From Plasmodium malariae (Eukaryota; Apicomplexa; Aconoidasida; Haemosporida; Plasmodiidae), in contig NC_041784.1 in assembly GCF_900090045.1 (NCBI RefSeq), positions 999,501 to 1,063,500 on the forward strand: a DNA stretch of 64,000 bases, written 5' to 3'. Each line of letters starts with the position of its first letter. The stretch's first letter is position 1. Under the pieces are notes generated by a model. The model searched no databases. It was not told the DNA's origin and saw only the letters and a program-made list of their open reading frames with translations. A program made the position numbers and the translations under genes. Positions 34,431-46,784 of the stretch are shown in pieces.

Positions 34431-34721
34431 CAAATAATAAATAATAAATGGGTGAACACAAAACGAATAAACAAGTGCAGAATTTGTGAGTGTTGTTAAT
34501 TTTTCTCCCAAGATACACATTTTAACATTATGCTTACGTGCACATACATATATATGTGTATGAATATGTATGTATAAATACATATATCAGCTGTGCGTAC
34601 ATTTTGTGGAGAACGCTGTCAGGCTTTATTTGCATATGAGAGTGGAACTACTTCTCACTTTGTACTTTACTGCTTCATTGTTTCATTGCTTTCCCTTTTC
34701 TGCTCTTCCCCCCCCCCTTAG

Positions 34722-37467
34722 ATGGAAAGATATAAATTATTTATAAATGAACTAAAGGAAGAAAACAAGAAAATCAGGAAAAAGATTATTTTCGTAAATA
34801 ACAAAATAAAATATAAGGTATTAAATGATGGAGTAATTAAATACAATAAATATTTTGTAAAAAGTTATCGAGAGGAAAAGAAAAACAATGTGTATAAATA
34901 CTATAAACACAAAATTACGAGTAGCAAAAGAAAAAAAAAATTTTTAAATGATGATTTCCCATATTTTGAAATATATAAAAATACCAATGATGCTTTTAAA
35001 AATAATTTATCAGGATATCGTCTTTTAAAAATTATGCAAAACTATAATGAATTAAAATTATTTCATTTTTGTGCAAAAAATGACCTGAAAAATTATGCTT
35101 ATTTATATTCACATATCATAGAAATTGTAATAAAAAAAAGAGATCTTTATACCATCGATCAAGTGTTACTATTAACTGATAATATAAGAAAATTAAATTA
35201 TTACAATCCCTACTTTTGTAAACTTATATGTAGAGAAGTCTATCTAGACATATATAAAATTAAGCATATGAGCCAGATAACTCGTTTTATAAAGTTTTTG
35301 ATGCATTTCAATATTTTCAACTTTTATTATTTGGACAAAATTTATAAATATATTATATACCTAGTTACCCAGAGCAACGGGTGGAAGCTCACGCCCGTTG
35401 GTGCGAATACCGCCACTGCTGCTGCTTCTAATGCTACTATTGCTGCTGCTTCTAATGCTACTATTGCTGCTGCTTCTAATGCTACTATTGCTGCTGCTTC
35501 TAATGCTACTATTGCTACTGCTTCTACTTCTACTGCCTCTACTAATAATGATGATGATACAATAACTTTCAGAACAAAAGTACACGTGAATGAAGAAGGG
35601 GGGATACGCGATGCAGCCTTTGATGCCATTCTTCTGCCAGTATATAACGGTGATATCGCCACCTTATCAACGTCTTTTTTAAAATATAAACATTTCAACG
35701 AGGATATGTTAATGATGCTAATCTATCTGTATGATCATGAGAATTATAAACATTTAAAAAATGTCGAAACGTTGTATCATTTGTCGACATTAAGTGAATA
35801 TTATAATTTTATAAACAAATATTACAACACTGCTAACTTTTTTATGAATACATTTAAAAATGATATATTAAAGAATACATCTCATCACAGCAATTTTATT
35901 TTATTAATGAAAACATTTTATAATATATGTAAGATGTGTAACACGTCTTTCCATTTTGACACCTATAATTTAATTATTCAAAAGTATGGCTTCTTAAACG
36001 ATAAACTAGAAGAGTGTGTGCATGGAGGCGTGTTAGAGGCGAGGAACGCCATGAATTATGTGTTAACCGCGTGCGCAAAAAAGAAAAAAAAAAAAAATGT
36101 GCAAAAAATAGGAAAGGATTACAAAAATGAGAACAAAATGGAGCACAAAAACGAAGCAATAGTTATTAGGAAAAAATACAATAAGGATAAGGAGGAAGAC
36201 AAGCAGCAGAATCAGCAGAAGCAGAATCAGAAGCAGCAGCAGCAGGGAGGGAAAAAAAGCTCTACTGATCAACGCGAAGATAACCTCATTGCACCTCATC
36301 AGAAGGCACCTTTCCAACCATTTAATATGAACATACATGATAATAACTTAAAAAGACATACCATAAATGACGATTATTTAATTATGCACTCGTATAATGA
36401 ATCCCATGCTAATAGCAATAATTTTTACTACCTATTTGACGCAATAAAATATATTATATTATTTGTAGAATTAAAAATACTATCATTTTCTCCCTTTAAA
36501 AAAAAAAAAATAGAACGTTTAGCCGAAATTGAATTTTTAAAAAGAAAAAATTTTGAAAGAGATAACGAAAAAAATGTGTATAAATACATTTCTCAAAATA
36601 TTAGTAAAGAACAACGGGAGCATATGGAATATATATTAAGAACAAATAAGCACGACAGAGATTTTGATGATACAAATTTGAAATTTTTATTTTATTTAAA
36701 TTATAATAAGTATCAATGCGATAATGATACGTATGATTATGGCGCAAATTTAAAAGAAGAATCTAACGATAAATGGGAGGAAGAAACAACATCACAGAAT
36801 GAGAGAGATGAAAAAAAAGAAAAAACGCAAAGGGGAATAATCCTTTCATCGGACGATATTAATAATTATGTAAAGGAGAAACAGGATATCAAATTCAATT
36901 TAAAGGATGATACATATTTTTCTCATATTTTTTTTCACTTATCTTCAATACAAGTTTGGCCAAAAAAAAAAAAAAAATCCCCCCATTCGATCGCCATTTA
37001 TGTCCTCTATTTTTCGTTCGCTCGTTAGCGGTTTTGTCGTGTATCGTCTCACCGCATCAAGTCTTCTTTTATTATAATTATTTTGTTATTATTATTTTGT
37101 TATTATATTATTTTATTATTTTATATTGTTTCATTTCGTTTTGCTATAGTTTATTTTAATTTTTTTTTTTTTATCTACTGCACAGTTCAGCAAGGAAGAA
37201 GAGCGCATAATGAAAGAGTCTCTTGAAGCCTTAGCATTTTACAAAAGCATTTTACAAAGACTTGACGTTAATGACGTGGCTGATTTGTTCTACTTTTTAA
37301 CGGTGTTTCAAGTTATTCAGGTATATAAAAATAGTAAGCGAAATAAAACAAATGCAAATGATAGCAAGAAATGAAAGAAGAATACGAAGAAGAGGAAAAG
37401 AAAAAAAGCAAAAAAAAAAAGAGCAAAAAAAAAAAAGCAAAAAAAAAAAAAAGCAAAAAAAAAAAAA

Positions 37468-37498
<31 letters not shown>

Positions 37499-38077
37499 AG
37501 AAATAAATAGCTAGCCAAAATGCTACCATATTTTTAAAATAATAAAAAAAAAAAAAAAAAAAATTCCTTCTGCACACAGGGTTATCAAGAAGGAACAATA
37601 AAAAAAAATGAATACGGTTATTATGAAGTTATGAAGAAAAAGGATAATGAGGAATTGTATAAACTACTGTCCAATATTTTAATCAAGAAAATTATTAACA
37701 TACGAGAAGAAAATTTGTACAAAATAATTTTATCTTGTGCAAACACTGCTTACTCGGTAAGGAAATAAATGAACGAAAATATGAACAAATAACAGGGCAA
37801 AAAAAAAAAAAAAAAAAAAAAAATAACCGTATAGAAAAAAAACCAACTGAAGAAATAAAAAAAAATGAACTATAACTGCTGAACATACAAATGAATTAAT
37901 ATACGAATGAACATAAAATTGCGCTTAGATATATATATAGTATGAATAATATTTTTTCACACCTTTCTTTTTTTTTTTTTTTTTTTTTTCCTTCAGGATG
38001 TCTATTTGAATCACTTTTTAAAAAATTTTAATAGGCACATAAAATTCAGCAAAATGAGAAAATTTATGAACTGTTAA
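34722..38077 (+). CDS. Conserved protein of unknown function, four exons
   Basis: Exons are 34722-36953, 37186-37320, 37580-37756 and 37997-38077, all in phase 0, giving about 874 residues. Acceptors (ctgcacag, cacacag, ccttcag) and donors GTATAT and GTAAGG are good; the first donor (GTTTGG) is the weakest point. No family is recognised. The protein is basic, without signal peptide or membrane spans, and has helical segments with a repeat-like texture (LYTIDQVLLLTDNIRKL, HMSQITRFIKFLMHFNIF) such as is seen in organellar RNA-binding helical-repeat proteins; a RAP domain is not visible. An alanine-rich repeat (AAASNATI x4) comes from a 24-bp coding minisatellite, and a Gln/Lys-rich stretch near residues 485-510 is also low complexity. 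The last 14 coding bases overlap the end of the opposite-strand adaptor gene. Confidence 0.75.
35414..35535 (+). repeat. Coding 24-bp repeat (AAASNATI)
   Basis: About four and a half copies of a 24-bp unit (gctgctgcttctaatgctac plus tatt) encode AAASNATI in the 34.7-kb gene, then degrade to TASTSTAS. Confidence 0.95.
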
Positions 38078-38262
38078 TAACTTCAGAACTTATTAGAGCT
38101 ATCCGTTTTGACTGCATGAAATGTTGAGCTGAACACTTTTTATTTACATGAACAATATTAGTTTTTGAATAATTCCATTTGGAAAAAATGTGAATTTCCC
38201 CAATCATCTGCGTCATGGACATCCCTGAAAAGGAGGTAAATAGAAAAATTTGGGAAAAAAAA

Positions 38263-38293
<31 letters not shown>

Positions 38294-41200
38294 CATTACA
38301 TACATATGAATATGTATGAGTGTATAAATAAATATATATGTATATACAAATGGAAAGACAATTAACGCACGCACAGCAAGAAAAAGCACTGTACGTGAAA
38401 ATTGCCACTCCCTTTTGAATACGATAAACTAAAAATTAATGAGCTGTTAAATAATGCTACTGTACGAGCGATATGTAAAAATGCAAAATGAAACATGTGT
38501 AAAGTCATGCATGTACTAATTTTACAAAACATGTTTTAAAAAAAAAAAAAAAAAAAAAAAATGAACGATACCCTTATCATTAAATTCTATGGTTCCAGAC
38601 AGATTCGCGTGGGATTCCCCTTCAATAAAATTTTGCAAGAAAACGCATATATGTACGTTCGTGTACATACGCACATTTAAACACATAAACACTTATATAT
38701 ATGTACATGAATTTAAATATATTTATGTATGGGAAAAACATAACTGTAGCACTATTCCCCCTTAAAAATGTACTGCTTTTTAATTATATCTGCTACTAAT
38801 TTGTGCATAATATTCCCTATAATTTTATCGCCCTTACTTGTTAAATCATCCAGCATCCATTTTACTTCTTTTTTGCTTTCAAATTTGACCTTCCCCTAAT
38901 TAAAACAGAACGATGTATGGAAAAAAAAAGAAGGAACATTTTTTTTTAGTTTGACATGTATTTAATTTTTTTTATTGCTTGTTCATGTTCGTTCACGTTC
39001 ATTCAGGTATTTTCTTTTTTCTTTTTTCTTTTTTTTCTTTTTTTTCTTTTTTTTTATGTTTTCCCAATGTTTTCTATATTCCTCTTTGTTGTAACTTTAT
39101 TACCAAGTCCCATTTCAAATTATGATGGACAATCTCACTGAGGAATGGTAGTCTTAAAAACAAATATTCGTTTGACTTTTTTTCAATTTTTATGCAAGGT
39201 ATTTCATCACTCCATTTTAGTGTTACATTTATTTCTACTTGTTTTTCATTAATTCTTTTAAATTTATAAAATCCTAAAAAGAATTAAAAAAAAAAAAAAA
39301 AAAAAAAAAAGAGTTTTATGTGCAATTAATATGTTATTCCATTTTTAATAATTTGCCTTCTTCCTTCATATTTTTATAGCGCTACCAATAAATGGACAAG
39401 TCATATTTTTGTAAAAATAGGTCAATATTCTGCTACTCGCATATTTGCTTGAAAGTTGAATGTTCACAGTTTTATGCCTATGTTGTATGTATGTGTGTTT
39501 ATACGTGTGTTCACATGTACATGTGCATGTACATACATTTGTGCAAATGATCGCCACTATGTGACCCTTCATTGCAGAAGGTGAGAAAACTTCACACGAA
39601 CATGAAGGGTAATCATATATTTATGCAAACAATGCACACTACATATTAGCATTTCGTTTATTCGTTTAATCGTTTAATCGTTTATTCGTTTAATCGTTTA
39701 TTCGTTTAATCTTTTATTCGTTTATTATTATTTTTTTTTAACGTATAACCTTTTTCTCATATTAACAAAATCTGCAACATATACATCACAACATTCGCTG
39801 TCCAACTCGATTGTCATATCTAGGTCTACATATTTATCGTCGTCGCATTTTAATATTATATCACCCTGGAAAGGTTGATTTAATGGCGTGCGTACGTGTA
39901 TCATCATGCGTGTTTGTATAAATAAATAATTATATATGTGTATATATGTATATATATTTTTTTTTATTTATACGTATATACATATTTATTTATTTATATT
40001 TATATGTACACAAATGAGTAGACAGAGCACCAATTTTTTCTCTTTCAAACCTTTATTTCAGCACATTGATTTTGGTACTCCGTTATGAAGCAAGTCAGCT
40101 CTTCTTTAATGAGTAGGTGCAGTCGGTTGTCCTTGTTCTTCCTGAGAAAGATTTTTTTTTTTTTAAATTGAAAAATGAAAAATGAAAAATGAAAATTAAA
40201 AAATGTATAATGAAAATTAAAAAATGTATAATGAAAATTAAAAAATGTATAATGAAAATTAAAAAATGTATAATGAAAATTAAAAAATGTATAATGAAAA
40301 TTAAAAATTGAAAAATGCAACGCGTGAATTGCCAATTGCGAATTTGTAACATTTATGAACGGCTTTCATTTTGATTAAAATTATTACTCGTGCAGGTAAA
40401 CCGGTACATAGGTTTGAATATTCTGCTTGCTAATTTTTATGTTCTCATTTTGGTCATATTTATTAATTATGGGTATTTTTTTATTTTTTTCAAAAAATAT
40501 AGAATAATTGTAAAAGAATAAAAGATAAAAAGGGTAATAATAATTTTTGGAAAATTGTAAAGTATTTAATTTTTTTATATGTTTTAGTATAATAAAAAAC
40601 CTTAACAGTAAATTAAAAAAATTACATTTTACCTTACTGTTCATAAAGGTATCATTTTTATAAACTACAAATGGAGGTTTACTATTAACATATAATATAT
40701 CGTTGTGTTTTTTCCTTGTTGTATAACTTAAATTTCCCTTTTTCACTGGATGTTCACCTGAGCAGCATTCACTGTATTCATTGTTCTCACCAGGTTCATT
40801 ACACGAGCCAAGTTCGACATGTTCCTCATCCTCCTCATTCAGGCCAACAAAATTACTTCCAAAATCAGCCGATTTATTTTTTCCCATAATAGTATTATCT
40901 TTATTTATTAAAAACAAAAAATTATAAAAAATGAAAAAATTACTCTCCAAAATATCTCCACATTTGTACATGTCTTTCTTTATATAATTCAAGAAAGAAC
41001 AATTCTCTTTATTAAGTCTTCCATAGGGAATAACACATATTATATATGAGTCCAGACAGTTTGTAAATTTCTGTAATTCTATTTTATTATATAATGTATT
41101 ATAACTTGTTGTAGTAGTAATAATACTATGGTTATATCTACCAATATTTGTTTCAACAAAATTTAAAAAATCATTCATGAAATTGTAATAAAGTAATTTT

Positions 41201-41884
41201 GTTGTATTATTTTCTATAATAGTAATATCTTCTGTACAATTTAAATCATCAATTATGAGAAGAGTTACTAATATAAACTTTTCTCTTTTTACTAACAAAA
41301 AAGGATGAACTATTTTATTCTTTACCCTTATATTGTAGCAACTTATCGTCCTATTTAACTCAAGAAAAGTTTCATGTGCACCCACATCTTCATTCCTTTT
41401 ATTAATTATCTGATTCTTAATAATCGTTTCGACGTTTTTCATGTTGAGTACATTTACATAATTCGAATCCTGTGAAGAAGTTCAAAGAGGGGAAAAAAAA
41501 TAAAATAAATTAAAATAAAATAAAATATAAAATTAAGATTATACATTGAAAGAGAGAGAGGAAAAGGAAGTCACAAAACGTGAAAACATTAATACGGCTA
41601 AAAATGCTTGGCCCGTTTAAAGTGCTGCACACAACTGAACTGTTACACAGATCAAACGAGCGAAACAGATTGGAAACGATTATAATAAGACAAAAATGGC
41701 ACAGTGCATGTTTATTTCTCCCTGAACATATTCATTTTAAAGCAATCTTAAAATTAATTTTTTAAATTATCCTTACTTGTACATTTTTGGCGCATATTTC
41801 CACATTAATAAAATGTTTTTGGTATACCAAATCGTAATTAAAGTCCGTTGATTTGAACAAAAACAGTGCTCTAATTCCGTGCAT
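38064..41884 (-). CDS. Adaptor-complex mu-like protein (mu homology domain), AP-5 mu-like
   Basis: Nine exons assembled by splice signals and phase: 41884-41777, 41469-40388, 40141-40051, 39865-39750, 39477-39386, 39273-39104, 38895-38838, 38619-38572 and 38224-38064. The product is 641 residues. Every junction is GT/AG and every phase closes, which is strong internal support. The N-terminus (MHGIRALFLFKS, then LVYQKHFINVE) resembles the start of AP5M1-type proteins (short RALWL-type strand, then FSRRYPTVE). The C-terminal half resembles a mu homology domain: GDIILKCDDD, HNLKWDLGKVKFESKKEVKW, ESHANLSGTIEFND, and a final MIGEIHIFSKWNYSKTNIVH. Such subunits choose cargo in vesicle-coat adaptors. 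Long acidic and lysine-rich inserts lie in exon 2. It could also be a divergent mu of another adaptor. The gene structure is fairly sure, the exact subfamily is not. Confidence 0.65.
40175..40310. repeat. 21-bp minisatellite in adaptor intron
   Basis: About six copies of a 21-bp unit (aaaatgtataatgaaaatta plus a) lie in intron 2 of the adaptor mu-like gene. They keep minus-strand frames open as FIIHFLI-type artefacts. Confidence 0.9.
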
Positions 41885-42644
41885 TATGCTTATCAAAAAT
41901 GTACCTTTTAAACTTAGTATGATATGGTATAGTATGGTATAATACGATATAGTATAGTATAATGTGATATATTTTTTTTTTTTTTATTTTTTATTAAAAC
42001 AAGGCTTTTGTCAAGCTAGGGTAGCAAATTAAAAGAAATTAGTAACTTAAAAAGTAAAAAAAAAAGAAAAAAAATATGATAAATGATGCCTTTAAAAAGG
42101 CTAACATAAAAAGTTATGCAAATGCACAGATAAACATGTACGCAAACAGGCATACACACGAACGCACACATATGTATGTATATATATATATATATATATA
42201 CATATACCTGCATAGGGCTGTGTTCGCGCTTTTTTTGAAAAAATGAAGGTACATAAATAAAAATAATCAAACTAATCTGTGCTCTAAATCAATATAAAAA
42301 AGTAAGGAGTGAAAATATAATGGAGGTAATTAAAAGAGAGGTAAATCAAAGGAAAGAAATTAAAATAAAAAATTTTAAAAAATAGAAACAAAAAATAAAT
42401 GAGTGATTGGCGTATGAATGGTAAATGAATGGCGAACAAATGGCGAACAAATGGCGAACAAATGGAGAACAAATAACAGCCAAATGGCAGACGAACGTGG
42501 AGTAAAAAAAATACGTTTTAAAAAGCTATAAAAAAAAAAAAAAAAAAAAAAATTCACGAATCAGAATTGAAAGTAGCCACGGAAAATTAAGGGCAAAAAA
42601 AAATGTGTCTTCTTAAATCAGACATTAAACGTTGGAATATACAT

Positions 42645-42722
42645 GCATGAACATGTGCATACGTCATACACACATGCATATGAACATGTGCATACGTCAT
42701 ACACACATGCATATGAACATGC
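42645..42722. repeat. 33-bp direct repeat
   Basis: Two and a half copies of a 33-bp unit (catgcatatgaacatgtgca followed by tacgtcatacaca), alternating purine-pyrimidine in character and partly palindromic (atgcat, catatg). Confidence 0.85.
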
Positions 42723-43035
42723 ACATAAGTGTACACATATACATATATATATATATATGCCTTTACGCATGCCTGTATTGCGTATCACGAAAGTAAAGGC
42801 AAAATGTTGGCACATAAATCAAAGACGCCGGTTTTTGAATTAAAAGGATCGTACAGGAGTGTATTCAAAAAGTGTACAACTGGCCTCTTATTTTTTAAAA
42901 TCATAATTCAAAAATAACAAGTTGAGAAGCCCCCTCATCATTCATCAAATATGGACATAATTACAACGAACGGCGGATTAGAAAACAAGTACTAATATGG
43001 GCTCGCATAACGTATATCATTAACACTGTTGTTTG

Positions 43036-43170
43036 TTATATGTTATATCTTACATATTACATGTTATATGTTACATGTTATCTGTTACATGCTATCTGTT
43101 ACATGCTATCTGTTACATACTATCTGTTACATGGTGTATGTTACATGGTGTATGTTACATGGTGTATGTT
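43036..43170. repeat. 14/15-bp tgttacatgctatc repeat
   Basis: About nine imperfect copies of tgttacatgctatc, turning into tgttacatggtgta at the 3' end. All plus frames are open (ICYMLHVICYML type); non-coding. Confidence 0.85.
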
Positions 43171-43193
43171 ATTTGTTATCTTTCATTTTCTCT

Positions 43194-43226
<33 letters not shown>

Positions 43227-43247
43227 CGTGTTACCCCTTCCTTACTG

Positions 43248-43967
43248 CTAGTTAAAAAAGAAATTTAAAAAGGGAAATAAAGATCTTTTACGTGATATTT
43301 GTTCTGAGTCGTTCCTCGTCACTCCTTCGTTGCACTCTGTGTTATATTCGTAACCATTGTTGTTAATATCGATCAATATATATTCCTTTGTTTTGTTTTC
43401 TTCTGTTTTGTTATCCTGATATAATATATGATCATGGTCATAATTTATTAAGTTATTGAATTCAAGAGTATAAACTGTAGTTCTTTTCTTTCTTTCTTTT
43501 ATTTGCTCTTGTATGCTATTCATATAACATTTTTTACATATACACATTTTTTTTCCATAAGTATTATTGGTGAATTTATTATTCGTATTTTGTCTAAAAC
43601 TTTTCATTATCTCATTACTCATGTGATTTAACTTATTCTTACCCTTTGATGTTGTTACATGTAATTTGGATGACGTAGGGACAGTACTTACGAGCACGTA
43701 TTCATTTTTATTGTGTATTATTTTACTAACTTTATACTTGTTGTTATTCTCTTTATAAAAATTTAATTTTTTTTTTGAACTATTTTTTTCATTAAGTTTC
43801 AATGATAACATATCATTATTTTTTCTCTTCATCTGTGAATAGTACTTATCATTCTTCGAACGTCCTGTGTTATTATTCTTTAGTAACTTATCTTCATGTA
43901 ATAATTCACCCTTGTTAGAAAACTCAAAAAATTTGGCGTATTCATTTAAATATATTAATTTTTCCAT
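43248..43967 (-). CDS. Lysine/asparagine-rich protein of unknown function
   Basis: Single exon of 239 residues starting at MEKLIYLNEYAKFFEFSNKG. The ORF continues upstream, but only through a minisatellite (HYTLL repeats), so I reject that extension. No family is recognised. The protein is highly basic, rich in Lys, Asn and Ser, with no signal peptide or membrane span. A lone CICKKC motif near residue 150 could bind a metal or form part of a zinc site. The tail ends in hydrophobic FPFLNFFF. It is probably a real but fast-evolving Plasmodium gene. Further exons downstream cannot be excluded, since the poly-T next to the stop looks like a typical intron pyrimidine tract in reverse. Confidence 0.6.
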   Translation of the reverse strand: MEKLIYLNEYAKFFEFSNKGELLHEDKLLKNNNTGRSKNDKYYSQMKRKNNDMLSLKLNEKNSSKKKLNFYKENNNKYKVSKIIHNKNEYVLVSTVPTSSKLHVTTSKGKNKLNHMSNEIMKSFRQNTNNKFTNNTYGKKMCICKKCYMNSIQEQIKERKKRTTVYTLEFNNLINYDHDHILYQDNKTEENKTKEYILIDINNNGYEYNTECNEGVTRNDSEQISRKRSLFPFLNFFFN

Positions 43968-44089
43968 TTTGCAAAAGATCGGGAGGGGTGGGGGACAGGA
44001 TGATACACACAAAAGTATCGTACGACTAAACGAGTAAATGGAGCAGCTATAGTAAAGCCGGTGGAAAAAAAAAAAAAAAATAATAATAA

Positions 44090-44185
44090 AATGTAACAAA
44101 GTATAATGTAACAAAGTATAATGTAACAAAGTATAATGTAACAAAGTATAATGTAACAAAGTATAATGTAACAAAGTATAATATA
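44090..44185. repeat. 15-bp minisatellite upstream of the 43.2-kb gene
   Basis: About six copies of aatgtaacaaagtat, followed by related degenerate units. On the minus strand it reads as LLHYT repeats that extend the neighbouring ORF artificially. Confidence 0.95.
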
Positions 44186-45185
44186 ATAAAATAAAATGAA
44201 GCACAGAAAAATGTAATACAGTAAAATATTATATTATATAATATAATGTAATAAAAAAAATAATGTTATCCATTAAAAAACAATGTTATGTAATGTAGGA
44301 AGGAACACAATATAATACAATCAGAATAATAACATACTGGATATAGACAACATAACGAAAGCGGATGAAGTCATTAAAATAATTGTAAAAAAATTAAAAA
44401 ACTGTTTTGCTGTTAAAAGGGAATTCGACTTAAGAAAGTTTAATATATATACCATAATTATTAAAATGCTACTCTGTTTATAACATGCTCATATGTGAAA
44501 AGGAGGTAAGTATACATATATACATTTGTGTGTGTGTTTGTGTGTACGTATTTTAATGAGAAAAAGTTCGCCAACAATTTTTGAATAAAAAGATTTAAGC
44601 ACGTTATATTCATGATGTAAAATGATGAAGAAAAAAAAAAAAAAAAAAAAGAAAAAAAAGCTAGTTGTAAAAATACAGTTATAGGTAGCCAAATTGAACT
44701 GCATGATGCATTATGACCTGCACAAATTATTAACATGTCAGGGGAAAAAAAAAAGAAAAAAAAAGAAGAATTACCAAAATAATTTTATAGCTGTAAAAGA
44801 ACTTCAAATGTTATAATTAATAGGTTGTTATACTCTAAATGGATTACTTCTACAATATACATTTATGCACTAAAATGAAGTTCCATTATAAGGGAGAGAA
44901 AAAAAAAAAAAAAAAAAAAAAAGTAACCCCCCTTTAAATCGCAATAAAAATCAGCTAATTAAATGTTCCGAATGTAGACATGACTTGTGCATGCGAAAAA
45001 ATTATTTTTTGAAACATTCGCAAAAAATAAAATGAAATAAAATGAAATAAAATGAAATAAAATAAAATAATGGATTAGAATCGAGTGTGTCACTGGAAAA
45101 TATACACTTGTGAGATCCTATTTAACTCTTGCAGTAACCTCAATCCGTACATTATTTATAAGGATGCAAAACGAAAAAAAGAAAC

Positions 45186-45350
45186 AATAAATAAATAAAC
45201 GGATAAATAGGTGCATCAATAAATAAACGGATAAATAGGTGTATCAATAAATAAACGGATAAATAGGTGTATCAATAAATAAACGGATAAATAGGTGTAT
45301 CAATAAATAAACGGATAAATAGGTGCATCAATAAATAAACGGGTATAAAT
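45186..45350. repeat. 28-bp minisatellite
   Basis: About six copies of a 28-bp unit (aataaataaacggataaata followed by ggtgcatc). It is very homogeneous, with one C/T polymorphism. Confidence 0.95.
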
Positions 45351-46253
45351 ATGCATAAATAAATACAAAGGTAAATACACTAACAAATTCCTACTACGTG
45401 TACGGTTTGGCAAAAAAAAAAAAAAAAAGGAAGCGCATCATTATGTGTTTTGTGTACTCTAGAGCAGCAATAATGGGAATACTTTTTAAGTTGGATGGAA
45501 CCAACGTAACTATAAAATTCGAATTAATTCCTTTACTTCTACATAATTTCAAACTTAAATTTTACTCTTATATTTTCATACCCATAAATGTATACATATT
45601 TTTTTTTTTTTTTTTTTTCATTTTTGCTTATAACCCTATTATGAACAAGAAAATAAAATAACATGAAATATTAAAGGTAGTCTAATAGGTATTGTTTAAA
45701 TATGTAAGAAATACCAAAAAAAAAAAAAAAATGAACGTATTAGTAACTCCATGTTAAATCGTACTTTTTCCAAAATTTCTTCTTTCGCGACATGGAATTA
45801 ATTAAAAGAATGGGGAAGAGGAGTAAACATAAAATATTAATAAAAAAAAAGTATAAAAAAAAAAAATATAAAAAAAAAAAAAATCAATGGGTTGAAATAA
45901 TTGGCTATGTAACAATGTGTACAATATATATTGTGTAAAGAATCGACGTGCAAATGCTGGTTATAAAATGTTAAAAAAAGTTATTTTTAAATTTGTTTTT
46001 ATTTTTATGTTCGTTCCGTTATTCCGTTTTTGCTTCTTTCCTTTTCTTTTAAGATAAATACCTAGCGCCTTTTATCCGGGTTAACTTTTTTTGTGACATG
46101 TTCAGAATTTCTCAGAGTACTAAATAAAGTAATGGAAATTATATAAAATGAAAAAAGTGCTCTCAAAATGTTTTAATATTTTCGCATGAACATGTCACCA
46201 GAGTATTCACGTACGTACATAAATGATAAGAATATGTGTGGATATGTATAATT

Positions 46254-46370
46254 GTATATATACAAATGGATATATACAAATGGATATATACAAATGGATA
46301 TATACAAATGGATATGTATAATTGTATATATACAAATGGATATATACAAATGAATATATACAAATGAATA
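46254..46370. repeat. 14-bp minisatellite
   Basis: About eight copies of tacaaatggatata, interrupted once by gtataattgta. It lies about 420 bases upstream of MAT1. Confidence 0.9.
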
Positions 46371-46784
46371 TATATATATGTGAATATTCCCGCTTGTGTA
46401 CTTTTTCTTTATTTTATGAGAAAACGCAAAACAACATGACAATTTTAAGAAAACAATTGTGTACTTGTTATGTGACGTAACAGTAATGTTTGATAAGTAA
46501 CATTACAAATATGCCCTTTGAAAATATAGTAAATTTTACGTGTGCAAATGAAATTATAACAGACAAATTAGAGATGCAAAAAAAGAATAATAAAAAAAAA
46601 TAAGAACAAAAAGGACGAAAAAGAAACAGTATGCTTAGCGTGGGCTCGTAAATTTTGCAGGTACATAATTCTTTACAGAGTCATAAAAATAGTTGAGATC
46701 TGCCAAAAAAACTTATTACTTTTTTTTTTTTTTTTTTTTTTAAAGACAACATCATATATAATTAGTCCACATGTAAAGGCGAGT

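Larger units (their letters stand above)
30293..34721. other. 4.4-kb divergent intergenic region
   Basis: No gene supported on either strand. It separates divergent Rab1b (-) and the 34.7-kb gene (+). It holds a 15-bp minisatellite (30885-31195), tatattta/tatgta repeats (30620-30710), several poly-A/T tracts (32258-32284, 33279-33308, 34399-34426), (AT)n tracts (31869-31895, 34199-34222) and a cluster of tatataaaatgtg repeats (33640-33910). The moderately complex stretch 31900-33060 has stops in all frames and could be leader or untranslated RNA; nothing specific can be called. Confidence 0.6.
41885..43247. other. Upstream region of the adaptor mu-like gene
   Basis: No firm gene. It has tagtatggtata repeats (41920-41970), (AT)n near 42179-42200, gcgaacaaatg repeats (42429-42470), a 33-bp repeat near 42645-42722, a tgttacatgctatc repeat (43036-43170) and a 27-bp poly-T. 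The stretch 42775-42915 is less AT-biased and open in one plus frame (MLAHKSKTPVFELKGSYRSV) but has no homology or splice context I can support. Confidence 0.5.
43968..46784. other. Gap between the 43.2-kb gene and MAT1
   Basis: 2.8 kb with no supported gene. It contains a 15-bp minisatellite (44090-44180), poly-A tracts (44632-44650, 44897-44922), a 28-bp minisatellite (45186-45350) and a 14-bp repeat (46254-46370). One small plus-strand ORF near 45471-45560 (MGILFKLDGTNVTIKFELIP) has a coding look, but nothing supports it. The last part should be the MAT1 promoter. Confidence 0.55.

Noticed and set aside
42729..42917. Small ORF with MLAHKSKTPVFELKGSYRSV
   Set aside because: Coding-like for about 40 residues, but no homology or splice partner could be found; kept only as a note.
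43968..44204. N-terminal extension of the 43.2-kb ORF (HYTLL repeats)
   Set aside because: Reads through a 15-bp minisatellite; the ordinary sequence starts at MEKLIYLNEY.
45398..45661. Small ORF with MGILFKLDGTNVTIKFELIP
   Set aside because: Isolated, runs into a poly-T tract, and no supporting exon; probably chance.
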